Shown: positions 43,997 to 52,959, numbered from the stretch's first letter. The stretch: DNA of 64,000 bases from Verrucomicrobium sp. (GCA_028283855.1 JAPWJX010000003.1:1240001-1304000), one strand, 5' to 3'. Notes: generated by a model from the sequence alone, not told the origin. A program made the numbers and translations.

Positions 43997-46087
43997 CTAG
44001 CTGACGGCCGCCAGGGAGTGATGCCCGGCCACTCCCCGGTCTAAGAGCCGGCGCAGGGCGGGCATGCTCTTGAGCGCCGGGTCTTTCCGGAAGAGCGCCT
44101 CCGCGTCCGTCCGGGCGCGGCGCAGCATCTCCCAGTCCTGCACCGGATCGCCGAAGCGCAGGGGAGGGAGGCCGCTTTGGTCGGTTCCCAAAATGTCCCC
44201 CGGGCCGCGAATGCGCAGATCCTCCTCCGCGATGCGGAAACCGTCGGTCGTCTCCTCCATGATCTTCAGCCGCCGCCAGCTGTCGGCGCTGCGCGGCTGG
44301 CCGATGAGGACGCAGTAGGACTTGTTCCCCCCGCGGCCGATGCGGCCCCGCAGCTGGTGCAGCGCGGCCAGGCCGAAGCGCTCCGCGTTCTCGATCACCA
44401 TGATGGTGGCGTTGGGGACGTCGACACCCACCTCGATGACCGGCGTGCTGACCAGCACCTGGATCTCCCCCGCGCGGAAGCGGGCCATGACCCGCTCCTT
44501 TTCCTCCGGCTTGAGCCGCCCGTGCATGAGGCCGACGACGGCGGGGGAAAGCTCCGCCTGGAGATGTTCGAACTCCTTCTGCACCGCCTTGGCCTCCACC
44601 CGCTCCGATTCGTCGATCAGGGGGTAGACCACGTAGGTCTGGCGGCCGGCCGCCACCTCCTCCCGGACGAATTTCCAGACCTTCGGCAGGTCCTTTTCCG
44701 AGCGGCAGGCGGTGATGATCCGGCCCCGGCCGGGCGGCAGCTCGTCCAGGATGGAAACGTCCAGGTCCCCGTAGACCGTCATAGCCAGCGTGCGGGGGAT
44801 CGGCGTGGCGGTCATGACCAGGATGTCCGGGTGCCGCCCTTTCTGCGCCAGCGAAAGCCGCTGCATGACGCCGAATTTGTGCTGCTCGTCGATGACGATG
44901 AGTCCCAGCCTGTCGGCGGCGAAGGAATCGTAGAGCAGCGCGTGGGTGCCCACGGTGATCGCCCCCTTGCCGCCGAAGAGGCTCTCCAGCATCGGCGCGC
45001 TGTCCAGGGGGGAGCGGTCCCCCTTCTTCTTGGAGCCGGTATGGAGGCCCACGGAGACGCCCAGCGGCTCCAGCCAGCGGCGCAGGTTGAGGAAATGCTG
45101 CTCGGCCAGGATTTCCGTCGGCGCCATGAGGGCGGCGTGTTCCCCGCGCTCCACCGCGCAGAGCATGGCGTAGACGGCCACCATCGTCTTCCCGGAGCCG
45201 ACGTCCCCCTGGAGCATCCGGTTCATCGGCGTGGGCAGGGCCAGGTCGCGCGCCAATTCCCCCATCACCCGCTGCTGCGCCCCGGTGGGGGAAAAGGGGA
45301 GGCTCTGGACGAAGGCGGCGGCCAGCGCGGAGGACGGGGCCTGGCGCTCCCGGCGGACCTTCTCCCGGCTCATCCGGCGGCGGGAAAGGACGCACTGCTG
45401 GAGGAAGAACTCGTCGTAGACCAGCCGCTGGCGGGCCTGGTGCTGCTTTTCCCAGCTGGTGGGGAAGTGGATCTCCCGCACCGCCTCCGGCAGGCCCATC
45501 AGCTCCGCCGGGACGGGGAAGGGATCGGGCAGGTCCAGGGGGGCCTTCTGCGTGGCGTAGTAGAGGATGCGGCGCAGGACGCGCTGGGAGAGGCCCTCCG
45601 TCAGGCCGTAGATGGGGGTGATCCGGCTTAGATGGATGTATTCCTCGTCGTCCCGCTCCACGATTTCGAATTCCGGGTGGACCATGGTCCAGTGCTTCTT
45701 TCCCTTCTTGAGCTTTCCGTGGAAGACCACCTCCCTGTCGGCAACGAGCAGCTTTTGCAGGTAGTGGACGTTGAACCACATGGCGTGGAGGGCATCCTCC
45801 GGCCGGATGACGGAGGACCCGCTGGGGGAGAGAACCACCTCAAAAACCGTCCGCCCGCCGCGCCAACGGCTCTGCCGGGCCTGGAGGATTCGCCCCTGGA
45901 TGGTGACCGCCTCCCCTTCCGCCGCCATGGCCAGGGGGACGGAATGGGCCCGGTCCTCGTAGCGGCGGGGGACGTAGAAAAGAAGGTCTCGCTGGGTGTG
46001 GAGACCCAGGTGGGCGAAAAGGTCGGCCCGCTGCGGACCGATGCCGTAGACGGCGGCCAGGGGGGTGTCGTCGCTGGAGCCGTTCAT
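43997..46087 (-). CDS. recG: ATP-dependent DNA helicase RecG
   Basis: 696 aa, full length. An N-terminal wedge (OB-fold) domain precedes the helicase core: Walker A MLQGDVGSGKTMVAVYAML, APTEILAEQH, VGTHALL, Walker B VIDEQHKFGVMQR, MTATPIPRTLAM, VSTPVIEVGVDVPNAT, QLRGRIGRGG. It remodels stalled forks and branched DNA. The start overlaps the rnhC stop by 4 bp. Its last codons are copied after duplicated gene A. Confidence 0.96.
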   Translation of the reverse strand: MNGSSDDTPLAAVYGIGPQRADLFAHLGLHTQRDLLFYVPRRYEDRAHSVPLAMAAEGEAVTIQGRILQARQSRWRGGRTVFEVVLSPSGSSVIRPEDALHAMWFNVHYLQKLLVADREVVFHGKLKKGKKHWTMVHPEFEIVERDDEEYIHLSRITPIYGLTEGLSQRVLRRILYYATQKAPLDLPDPFPVPAELMGLPEAVREIHFPTSWEKQHQARQRLVYDEFFLQQCVLSRRRMSREKVRRERQAPSSALAAAFVQSLPFSPTGAQQRVMGELARDLALPTPMNRMLQGDVGSGKTMVAVYAMLCAVERGEHAALMAPTEILAEQHFLNLRRWLEPLGVSVGLHTGSKKKGDRSPLDSAPMLESLFGGKGAITVGTHALLYDSFAADRLGLIVIDEQHKFGVMQRLSLAQKGRHPDILVMTATPIPRTLAMTVYGDLDVSILDELPPGRGRIITACRSEKDLPKVWKFVREEVAAGRQTYVVYPLIDESERVEAKAVQKEFEHLQAELSPAVVGLMHGRLKPEEKERVMARFRAGEIQVLVSTPVIEVGVDVPNATIMVIENAERFGLAALHQLRGRIGRGGNKSYCVLIGQPRSADSWRRLKIMEETTDGFRIAEEDLRIRGPGDILGTDQSGLPPLRFGDPVQDWEMLRRARTDAEALFRKDPALKSMPALRRLLDRGVAGHHSLAAVS

Positions 46088-47022
46088 TCGGCCTCGGGGA
46101 GGGGATGGCCGCAGGCCTGGGCGAAGGTGCGGAAATGGCGCTTGGCCACGCGGGCCAGGGCCTCTTCCCCCTGTTTGGCGTGGATTTCCTTGGCCAGCGC
46201 CAGGACGGCGGCGGAGGCCCCCTTCGGCAAGGCGCGGCCGATCTGGTCTCCCAGCTTTTCCAGGCGCAGGAGGAACTCGGCCCGGGCCAGGATGGAGGCG
46301 GCGGCCACGGCGACGTCGGACTCGGCCTTCGTCCGCTGCACCAGCTCGATCTTCTTCCCCCGCTCCTTCAGCGCGCGCTGGAGGATGGCCGGGTTGGCGA
46401 ACTGGTCGGAAACGGCGCGCGGGCAGTGCGGGATGGCGGTCAGCAGGTTTTCGATCGTCGTGGCGTGGCCCCAGGCCAGCAGGCGGTTCAGGTTGCGGAA
46501 CTTCCCGTGCAGCTCGTTGTATTTCTCCGGGTTCATCGTGATGACGGTGCAGCGGGGGCCGACGATCTCCCGCACCGCCTCGGCCAGTTCCTTGGCCCGC
46601 TTGTCGCTGCCGATGAGCTTGCTGTCCTTGATCCCGGCCTCCAGGAGCCGCCGGGCGGTCTCCCCGTCCGTGTAGACCCCGGCGACGACCAGGGGGCCGA
46701 AGAAGTCCCCCTTGCCGCTCTCGTCGATGCCCAGGTGGGGCTCGAAATGCTCCGGGTGGTGGACGGCGTCGTAGCCCAGGCGGGCCTCGCCGACGATCTC
46801 CGGCTCGATGAGGAACTCGACCAGCTCCGCCGCGCCCTTCCCCTGGACCAGGAGCTTGCCGGAGAGGTAGGCCTGGACGCCGACTTTCTTCTCCTTCCGC
46901 TCGGCGCGGAAGTGGCCGTAGGGGAGCTCGGAAAAGGCGAAGCCCTGTTCCTCCAGCCGTTCGCGCAGCTTCGCGACTTGACCCGGATCGAGGGTGAAGG
47001 TGAAGCTGCTGGGCGTCGTCAT
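46084..47022 (-). CDS. rnhC: Ribonuclease HIII
   Basis: 312 aa. It removes RNA from RNA-DNA hybrids. An N-terminal TBP-like domain (about 1-90; FTFTLDPGQVAKLRERLEEQ) is typical of HIII and absent from HII. The catalytic domain begins LGIDESGKGDFFGPLVVAGV, with further acidic residues at IKDSKLIGSDKR and KAESDVAVAAASILARAEF. ATG 47022 gives the expected N-terminus. Its start codon overlaps that of the divergent mutY. Confidence 0.94.
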   Translation of the reverse strand: MTTPSSFTFTLDPGQVAKLRERLEEQGFAFSELPYGHFRAERKEKKVGVQAYLSGKLLVQGKGAAELVEFLIEPEIVGEARLGYDAVHHPEHFEPHLGIDESGKGDFFGPLVVAGVYTDGETARRLLEAGIKDSKLIGSDKRAKELAEAVREIVGPRCTVITMNPEKYNELHGKFRNLNRLLAWGHATTIENLLTAIPHCPRAVSDQFANPAILQRALKERGKKIELVQRTKAESDVAVAAASILARAEFLLRLEKLGDQIGRALPKGASAAVLALAKEIHAKQGEEALARVAKRHFRTFAQACGHPLPEAE

Positions 47023-48064
47023 GCCGGTTTCCCGCAAATTAAAGCGTCCCGCTTCCCCGGCTGCCAGCACTTTGCCGCCGGAGGTCGTCCGCGCCTTTCA
47101 CCGGGACCTGGCGGCCTGGTACGCCTGCGTCCGGCGGGACCTGCCCTGGCGCCGTACGGCCGATCCCTACGCCATCACCGTCTCCGAGTTCATGCTCCAG
47201 CAGACCCAGGTGGCCACCGTCATCCCCTATTACGAGCGGTGGCTCCGCGCCTTCCCGGACTGGCGGGCCCTGGCCGCCGCCGCGCCGGAAAAAGTCATCA
47301 AGCAATGGGAGGGCCTGGGCTACTACCAGCGGGCCCGCAACCTGCAAAAGCTGGCCCAAGCCGTCGCCGCCTTGCCGGGAGCCCGGTTGCCGGAAACAGT
47401 GGAGGGATTGCGCGCGCTGCCCGGCATCGGGCCCTACACGGCGGGGGCGGTTGCCAGCCTGGCCTTGGGGAAGCGGGCGGCCCTTTTGGACGGGAACGTC
47501 ATCCGGGTCTTCGCCCGCGTCTTCGGGATCGAGGAGGAAGTGGGCCGCCGCGACGTGCAGCTGCGGATGTGGGCCATCGCCGAGGCGCTCCTGCCGGAGG
47601 CCGCCCGCTGCGCCGACCACAACTCCTCCCTCATGGAGCTGGGCGCGCTGGTCTGCGCGCCGCAGAACCCTTCCTGCCTCCTTTGCCCCCTGCGGAAGGT
47701 CTGCCGGGTTCCCGGCAGCCGCCTGCCGAACAAGGCGCCGCGCGCCGTGGAGCGGCGGGAGGAAGAGATCGCCGTCATCGCCCAAAAAGGGAAGTGGTGG
47801 TGCGAGCAGGCCCCGGAAAAGGGCCGCCTGGGCGGCTTCTGGCGCTTCCCCCATTGGGATGCCGCTACCATGGCGCGGGGGAAGCAGCTGGCGTCCTTCC
47901 TCTATTCGATCACCAAATACCGCGTCACCCTGACCGCCTGGGAGGCCTCCTTCCAGAAAGGGGCGGCGCTTCCGCCGGGCCGGTGGTGTTCCCGTGCGGA
48001 GATGGAGGCCCTTTCCATGCCCAGCGCCCATCGGCGCTTGCGGGACCTCCTGCCGGACGCGTAG
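47021..48064 (+). CDS. mutY: A/G-specific adenine glycosylase MutY
   Basis: 347 aa. It removes adenine mispaired with 8-oxoguanine. The helix-hairpin-helix LPGIGPYTAGAVASLALG, the catalytic segment SEFMLQQTQVATVIPYYERW and the 4Fe-4S ligands in CAPQNPSCLLCPLRKVC are present; a NUDIX-like C-terminal domain (about 225-347) should read the 8-oxoG strand. ATG 47021 is used, sharing CATG with the rnhC start; an earlier GTG (46994) or a later TTG near 47071 cannot be excluded. Confidence 0.93.
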   Translation: MPVSRKLKRPASPAASTLPPEVVRAFHRDLAAWYACVRRDLPWRRTADPYAITVSEFMLQQTQVATVIPYYERWLRAFPDWRALAAAAPEKVIKQWEGLGYYQRARNLQKLAQAVAALPGARLPETVEGLRALPGIGPYTAGAVASLALGKRAALLDGNVIRVFARVFGIEEEVGRRDVQLRMWAIAEALLPEAARCADHNSSLMELGALVCAPQNPSCLLCPLRKVCRVPGSRLPNKAPRAVERREEEIAVIAQKGKWWCEQAPEKGRLGGFWRFPHWDAATMARGKQLASFLYSITKYRVTLTAWEASFQKGAALPPGRWCSRAEMEALSMPSAHRRLRDLLPDA

Positions 48065-48076
48065 CGTACGGCCCTC

Positions 48077-48493
48077 ATGGAAGTTCTCTCGGCATTGGTC
48101 TGCGACGCGGCGGAAGATTACCAGGGCAAGCTCTGCGTCCTGGGCGCGTTTGACACCCTGATGGCGCACCAGTTCCCCGTGGCCCATCCGCACTGCGCCG
48201 TGGCCCTCCGCCTCCTCTTCCGCGCTCCGGACGAGGGGCGGCACGTCTTCTGCGTCCGCCTGATCGATTCGGACGGCGCCGCCTCCATCCCGGAAATGCG
48301 GATGGAAATGGACGTGCGCTTGCCGGAGGAGCTCTATTTCCTTTCCCGGAACCTGATCCTCAACCTCCAAGGGCTTCCCTTCGCCTCGCCGGGCCAATAC
48401 TCCCTGGACGTGATGATGGACGATTCCATGGTGGCCCGCATCCCGCTCCAGGTCATCGCGCTGAAGCCCTATGCGGGCGAGGTCGAGCCCTAG
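48077..48493 (+). CDS. Conserved unknown protein (DUF6941-like)
   Basis: 138 aa, no signal peptide. It begins EVLSALVCDAAEDYQGKLCV and continues as alternating short strands (CAVALRLLFRAPDEGRHVFC, NLQGLPFASPGQYSLDV), suggesting a small beta sandwich of the type annotated as DUF6941; that match is from memory and moderate. It lies 12 bp after mutY. Confidence 0.65.
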   Translation: MEVLSALVCDAAEDYQGKLCVLGAFDTLMAHQFPVAHPHCAVALRLLFRAPDEGRHVFCVRLIDSDGAASIPEMRMEMDVRLPEELYFLSRNLILNLQGLPFASPGQYSLDVMMDDSMVARIPLQVIALKPYAGEVEP

Positions 48494-48495
48494 CC

Positions 48496-49446
48496 CTAGC
48501 GGCGGTGGAACCACTCGTCGTTCGGGTCGGCCAGCCGCGGCTGGCTCGGGATCGAGGGTAGGGCCGGCGCCGCCGGGCGGGTGATCGGTTTGACCGGCGC
48601 GGGCATCGCGATGGGGCGGGGGGTGGTGAGCGTCGTTCCCGATAAAGTCCGGGCCGTGGGCGCCTGGGGCACCGCGGGAGCGGTGGGCGCCGCCGATCCC
48701 GCCAGGGCGGGAATGGCGGGCAGGGCTGGATTGGCGATGGAGCCCTCCGGCACCTTGATCGCCACGGAGCCGAGAGTTCTTGTTCCCGCCGCCGAGGGGC
48801 TCGGGGCGGTGATGTCGTTGGCCGCCATGGACGGCTTTTCCAATTCGCCGAAATCGATCGGCCGGATCAGGTCGGGATTGATTCCCTTGGGCGCCGCGGA
48901 CTCCTTCTTCAAGGCGGCCTTGGCCTGGCCGTCTTTCTCCTGCAGGGGCTTGGAGGTGTCGCTGTTCAGGCCGGTGATGAGCGGCTTGTAGCCGGTCTTG
49001 GAGGCGGCGTTCGTTTTCGTGGCGGCGTCGCCCGGCGTGACGGGGGCCAGGGGGTCGATGGACTTGCCCGGCTCGCGTAGGCGCCCCGCCGCCTCGGCGG
49101 TCGCCGCGTTGGTCTGGAGCTGGTCGGCCGCCGCCTTTTCCTGCGCCTGCTGGGTCTGGACGCCTTTGAGGAGCCAGTTCTTGTCGTTGTCTTTGGACAT
49201 CGCCTTGGCGGGTTGTTCCGGCGCGGCGGCGGCAGCGGGGGCCTGGATATCCGGGGCGCTCTCCGGCGCGGGCAGGAGCAGCGTCGGCATTGACGGCGGC
49301 TGGAGGGAGCTGGGCGGAGGCGGGGCAGCCTGGGGCGCGGGGGCGGCCTCTTCCGCCCGTCCGGTCAGAATGGAAAGGCCGAAAACGGCACAGGCCGTCC
49401 CGGCGCGCACGAAGCGCGCGGCGCGGGGAAGGGCGCCTTTCTTCAC
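48496..49446 (-). CDS. Exported Ala/Pro-rich low-complexity protein
   Basis: 316 aa. A signal-like N-terminus (AGTACAVFGLSILTGRAEEA, residues about 16-35) is followed by Ala/Pro-rich sequence with Gln and Lys, ending in a Pro/Ala-rich region and LADPNDEWFHRR. No catalytic domain is visible; the profile suits a periplasmic linker or surface protein. Both neighbours converge on or diverge from it without overlap. Confidence 0.6.
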   Translation of the reverse strand: MKKGALPRAARFVRAGTACAVFGLSILTGRAEEAAPAPQAAPPPPSSLQPPSMPTLLLPAPESAPDIQAPAAAAAPEQPAKAMSKDNDKNWLLKGVQTQQAQEKAAADQLQTNAATAEAAGRLREPGKSIDPLAPVTPGDAATKTNAASKTGYKPLITGLNSDTSKPLQEKDGQAKAALKKESAAPKGINPDLIRPIDFGELEKPSMAANDITAPSPSAAGTRTLGSVAIKVPEGSIANPALPAIPALAGSAAPTAPAVPQAPTARTLSGTTLTTPRPIAMPAPVKPITRPAAPALPSIPSQPRLADPNDEWFHRR

Positions 49447-49478
49447 TACCTAAAGGATACCGCCCCGGGGCGGCAGGG

Positions 49479-51056
49479 TCAAACCCGCTCGACGAGGCTG
49501 TGGCCGGTCATTTCCGGCGGCTGGGGGACGCCCAGCAGGTCCAGGAGGGTCGGGGCCACGTCGGCCAGGATGCCGTCCTTCAGCCGGACCTTGTCGTGAT
49601 CGGCCCCCACGTAGAGGAAGTGGACCAGATTGGTGGTGTGGGCGGTGTGGGGGGTGCCGTCCTCCGCGATCATCCGCTCGCAATTGCCGTGGTCGGCGGT
49701 GACCAGGGCGCAGCCGCCCTGGGCCAGGATCGCCTCCAGCAGGCGGTGGACGCAGCGGTCGATCGTCTCCACCGCCTCCACCGCCGCGGAGAGGATGCCG
49801 GTGTGGCCCACCATGTCGGTGTTGGCGAAGTTGAGGATCATCAGGTCGTAGTTGCCGGACTGGATGCGGGCCAGGGCCTTCTCCGTCAGCTCCGGCGCGC
49901 TCATCTGCGGCTGGAGGTCGTAGGTGGCCACCTTCGGGGAGGGGACCACTTCCCGGTCCTCGCCCGGGTAAGGCGTCTCGACGCCGCCGTTGAAGAAGTA
50001 GGTGACGTGGGGGTATTTCTCCGTCTCCGCCATGCGGACCTGGGTCTTGCCCGCGGCGCTGACCACCTCGCCCAGGATCTTCGTCATCCCCTGGGGAGGG
50101 AAGAGGGTGGGGACGCCGTAGGTCGCGTCATACTCGGTCAGGGTGATGTAGGTGACCGCCGGATGGACAGTGCGGGGGAAGCCCTTGAAGTCCTTTTCCA
50201 GGACCGCCTGGGAGAGCTGCCGGGCGCGGTCGGAGCGGAAGTTGAAAAAGAGGAGGCCGTCCCCGTCGGCGATGAGCGGGCGCGGCTCCTTCGCCACCAC
50301 CAGGGCGGGGATGAACTCGTCGGTCTTTCCCTCCGCGTAGCATTCCTTCAGCGCGGCGACGGGGTCGTCCACCGGCTTGCCGACGCCGGAGAACATCAGG
50401 TCGTAGGCCAGCTGGGTCCGCTCCCAGCGGTGGTCCCGGTCCATGGCGTAGTAGCGGCCCACCACCGTGGCGATGGCGCCCACGCCGATTTTGCCGATCT
50501 CCGCTTGGAGCTTTTCCACGTAGCCCGCGCCGGCGGTGGGGGAGGTGTCCCGGCCGTCCATGAAGAGGTGGAGGTAGACGCGGGAGAGGCCCTGCTCCTT
50601 CGCCGCGCGGAGCAGCGCGTGGAGGTGCTCCTGGTGGGAGTGGACGCCGCCGTTGGAAAGAAGGCCGCAGAGGTGGAGGGCCTTGCCCCCCTTGCGGAGG
50701 CTCTCCAGGAAGGGGACCAGAACGCCGTTCTGGAAGAAGTCCCCCTTCTTGATCGACTGGTTGATCCGGGTCAGGTCCTGGAAGACGATCCGGCCCGCGC
50801 CCAGGTTCAGGTGGCCCACCTCGCTATTGCCCATCTGCCCTTCCGGCAGGCCCACGTCCAGTCCGCAGGCGGAAAGGCGGCTCTGGGGATAGGTGGCGTA
50901 AAGCTGGTCGTGGAAAGGGGTCTTGGCCAGGAGGGTGGAATTCCCCTCCTTCTGGGCGGCTTCCAGGAAGCGGGGTTCGGAACGGTCCGGGGAGGTCGGG
51001 CTGACGCCCCACCCGTCGCGGATAATCAAGGCAACGAGACGTTTCATCCCCTTCAT
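49479..51056 (-). CDS. gpmI: 2,3-bisphosphoglycerate-independent phosphoglycerate mutase
   Basis: 525 aa. It interconverts 3- and 2-phosphoglycerate using two Mn ions. IIRDGWGV holds the first metal Asp; the nucleophile Ser is in QMGNSEVGHLNLGAGR, followed by FMDGRDTSPTAG, FFNFRSDRARQ, NFANTDMVGHTG and ADHGNCERM. ATG 51056 or the ATG 9 bp downstream (MKRLVAL) may be the true start; the latter fits the family N-terminus equally well. Confidence 0.96.
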   Translation of the reverse strand: MKGMKRLVALIIRDGWGVSPTSPDRSEPRFLEAAQKEGNSTLLAKTPFHDQLYATYPQSRLSACGLDVGLPEGQMGNSEVGHLNLGAGRIVFQDLTRINQSIKKGDFFQNGVLVPFLESLRKGGKALHLCGLLSNGGVHSHQEHLHALLRAAKEQGLSRVYLHLFMDGRDTSPTAGAGYVEKLQAEIGKIGVGAIATVVGRYYAMDRDHRWERTQLAYDLMFSGVGKPVDDPVAALKECYAEGKTDEFIPALVVAKEPRPLIADGDGLLFFNFRSDRARQLSQAVLEKDFKGFPRTVHPAVTYITLTEYDATYGVPTLFPPQGMTKILGEVVSAAGKTQVRMAETEKYPHVTYFFNGGVETPYPGEDREVVPSPKVATYDLQPQMSAPELTEKALARIQSGNYDLMILNFANTDMVGHTGILSAAVEAVETIDRCVHRLLEAILAQGGCALVTADHGNCERMIAEDGTPHTAHTTNLVHFLYVGADHDKVRLKDGILADVAPTLLDLLGVPQPPEMTGHSLVERV

Positions 51057-51072
51057 CCGTAAAGATTCCGGT

Positions 51073-51100
51073 TTGGCATGGCAAGGTACTCTTATATCTT
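51073..51100 (+). promoter_or_regulatory. Possible start-proximal promoter of the CC0125-like lipoprotein gene
   Basis: TTGGCA (51073-51078), 16-nt spacer, TATCTT (51095-51100), only 7 nt before the ATG at 51108. The Shine-Dalgarno AAGGG (51101-51105) would overlap the transcription start, so promoter and ribosome binding site cannot both act as drawn. Confidence 0.3.
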
Positions 51101-51107
51101 AAGGGAT

Positions 51108-51623
51108 ATGCGCCTCTTGACCCTGTTGGCCGCCTTGCTCCTTGCCGCCTGCGCGACGCCGTACAGCCGGGACACCGGCTACGGCGGCTACCAGGACGGC
51201 CCAGTGGAAAAGAACCTCTACCGCGTCGCCTTCACCGACTCCGGCGGTATGAAGGATGAGGAAGTGCGGGACCTGGCCCTTTACCGTGCGGCCCAGGTTT
51301 GCCGGGATCACGGGAAAGCGTGGTTCGTCGTCGTCCGGCGGAACGAGGGCACCACCCGCCGCCTCCAGGTCGGCGCGCCGGAGCCGCCCGTCTTCTACCC
51401 CAATCCCTACGTGGCCGGCCCCCGCACTTCCTGGACCTCCCAGCCCGGCTGGTATTCCGGCATCCCGGAGAGCTACGCCGCGCCCGCCCGCTACACGGAG
51501 CTGTACATCCGCGTCTATTCCACCCGCGCGGCCGCCGCGGAGGCCGCGCCGCAGGAAAGCTCCGTCCACGCCGCGGACGAGGTCCTTTCCCGCGTGGGCG
51601 CGCAATATAAACTTTCCCCCTAA
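51108..51623 (+). CDS. Lipoprotein resembling the CC0125/CC1285 family
   Basis: 171 aa. Signal sequence and lipobox LLAAC (Cys15). The mature part starts TPYSRDTGYGGYQDGPVEKN and has a pattern seen in CC0125-type lipoproteins: VAFTDSGGMKDEEVRDLALYRAAQVCRDH. Its role is unknown; surface or periplasmic anchoring is predicted. The longer in-frame start at 51078 would put the signal sequence 10 residues inside, so ATG 51108 is chosen. Confidence 0.75.
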   Translation: MRLLTLLAALLLAACATPYSRDTGYGGYQDGPVEKNLYRVAFTDSGGMKDEEVRDLALYRAAQVCRDHGKAWFVVVRRNEGTTRRLQVGAPEPPVFYPNPYVAGPRTSWTSQPGWYSGIPESYAAPARYTELYIRVYSTRAAAAEAAPQESSVHAADEVLSRVGAQYKLSP

Positions 51624-51650
51624 GGAAGCGGCCCGTATATCGGGGTCCTT

Positions 51651-52097
51651 ATGTCGACGCTTCCCACCCTCGCCATCGGCTCCGACCACGCCGGATTCAA
51701 ATACAAGGAGGCGATCCGCGCCCACCTGGCCGCCAAGGGCTATGCCGTGCGCGACTTTGGCACCCACTCCGAGGAGGCGTGCGACTATCCCGTGTTCATC
51801 CGCCCCACGGCGGAGGCCGTGGCCCGCGGGGAGGCGCAGCTGGGCATCGTCCTGGGAGGCTCCGGCAACGGGGAGGCCATCGTCGCCAACAAAGTGCGCG
51901 GCATCCGCTGCGCCGTCTGCTTCTCCCTGGACACCGCCCGCTGGGCAAAGGAACACAACGACGCCAACTGCATCTCCATCGGGGAGCGGACCGTCTCCGT
52001 CGAGCTGGCCTTGGAAATCGTCGACACCTGGCTCGCCGCCGTCTTCCAGGGCGGCCGCCATGCCCGTCGCGTCGCCCAGATCGAGCCCGCTATTTAA
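51651..52097 (+). CDS. rpiB: Ribose-5-phosphate isomerase B, Cys-less (actinobacterial-type) active site
   Basis: 148 aa. It interconverts ribulose and ribose 5-phosphate. It starts LAIGSDHAGFKYKEAIRAHL; the active-site loop reads VLGGSGNGE at 67-75 instead of the E. coli-type CGTGIG, so Ser replaces the general-base Cys. Glu75 is where the mycobacterial enzyme has its catalytic Glu. KEHNDANCISIGERT follows. It is 27 bp after the lipoprotein gene; the 3' end overlaps the convergent membrane-protein gene by 8 bp. Confidence 0.93.
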   Translation: MSTLPTLAIGSDHAGFKYKEAIRAHLAAKGYAVRDFGTHSEEACDYPVFIRPTAEAVARGEAQLGIVLGGSGNGEAIVANKVRGIRCAVCFSLDTARWAKEHNDANCISIGERTVSVELALEIVDTWLAAVFQGGRHARRVAQIEPAI

Positions 52098-52650
52098 CCA
52101 CCAGGCCGCGCTTGTAAATCAGCGCCTGGAAGAGCATTCCCAGCACGGCCAGGCCGACGAAGAGAGGCACGTCCGCCGTGGGAGGGACGGTGAAATTCGG
52201 CGTGAAATCGGGCCGGGGATGGAGCTGCTGGACGATGAGCATCGCCCCGTAGCCCGCGGAAAGCGCGATCAGCGCCCAGTCGAAAAAGATCAGCATCAGC
52301 AGGGCCCCCAGGATCCCCCCCGTCGTGAAAGGAATCCAGGCGTAGGAAGCGCCGGGGACGTAATGGTAATGCTGCGCGATGGCGTAGCACACCGACCCGC
52401 CCGCGAAGAACCCGGCGATGGCGGCGGCAAACGGCTGGATGAAGAGCGCCAAAAGCGCCCCCGTCATCGCGCCGATGAGAATCGCCCCCACCTGGAGCCA
52501 GCCCGGCTGTTCCGCGAAGGCCACGGCGCCCAGCTCCGCCCCCGCTATCGCCCACAGGCCGCAGATGAAAATCCAGAACACCTGCCGCCCCAGCAGCAGG
52601 ATCACCATCCCGGCGATCATCCAGAAATCGATGGGGGGCGGGGAGAACAT
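52090..52650 (-). CDS. Multi-span membrane protein of unknown function (DUF4203/TMEM198-like)
   Basis: 186 aa. Five to six hydrophobic segments cover almost the whole length (IAGMVILLLGRQVFWIFICG, VGAILIGAMTGALLALF, AAAIAGFFAGGSVCYAI, TTGGILGALLMLIFFDWALI, PLFVGLAVLGMLFQALIY), with Gly-rich helices like DUF4203/TMEM198 proteins. ATG 52650 (MFSPPPIDFWM) is chosen over the long soluble extension to 52842, which would cover the divergent 67-aa gene. Confidence 0.72.
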   Translation of the reverse strand: MFSPPPIDFWMIAGMVILLLGRQVFWIFICGLWAIAGAELGAVAFAEQPGWLQVGAILIGAMTGALLALFIQPFAAAIAGFFAGGSVCYAIAQHYHYVPGASYAWIPFTTGGILGALLMLIFFDWALIALSAGYGAMLIVQQLHPRPDFTPNFTVPPTADVPLFVGLAVLGMLFQALIYKRGLVVK

Positions 52651-52690
52651 GGTGTCTTTCCTTAGCCTCTTGATGTAAAAGGGCAATGCT

Positions 52691-52894
52691 ATGAAGCCCG
52701 AGACCTTCGAGAAACTGGAAGGATACGCCGCCGACCTCGTTAAAAACGGCGAGTTGAGCCCGGCGGACGCCTCCGAACTCATGGAGAGCCTCCGTGGCCA
52801 GGCCTTCCGGCGCAGCGGCGCGCCCGCCCAGGAAACGGCCAAGGGCGAGGCCCTTTACGAAGGGGTCGACACCAGCGACGCCTTCCGCCGCTAG
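52691..52894 (+). CDS. Small hydrophilic protein (unknown)
   Basis: 67 aa, acidic, helical: [20 protein letters not shown] then [12 protein letters not shown]. Divergent from the membrane-protein gene with 40 bp between. The segment resembles the helical part of short regulatory or toxin-antitoxin proteins, but no partner is present and no family recognised. The AAAAGGGC stretch 8-15 nt before the ATG can serve as a weak ribosome binding site. Confidence 0.55.
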   Translation: MKPETFEKLEGYAADLVKNGELSPADASELMESLRGQAFRRSGAPAQETAKGEALYEGVDTSDAFRR

Positions 52895-52959
52895 GCCGCG
52901 GGGCCGCGCGATCTTGCTTGCGGTGCGGCGCTTCCGTCGCGATAGTCCCTCCTCCCCTC

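Larger units (their letters stand above)
42881..44014 (+). repeat. Tandem gene duplication that includes the 3' tip of recG
   Basis: Two units, about 42881-43429 and 43457-44014. Each is a gene followed directly by the identical 18 bp CTAGCTGACGGCCGCCAG (43412-43429 and 43997-44014). In the right-hand unit these bases are the last codons and stop of recG on the minus strand; in the left-hand unit they are an orphan copy. The duplicated block therefore reached into recG. Confidence 0.75.
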
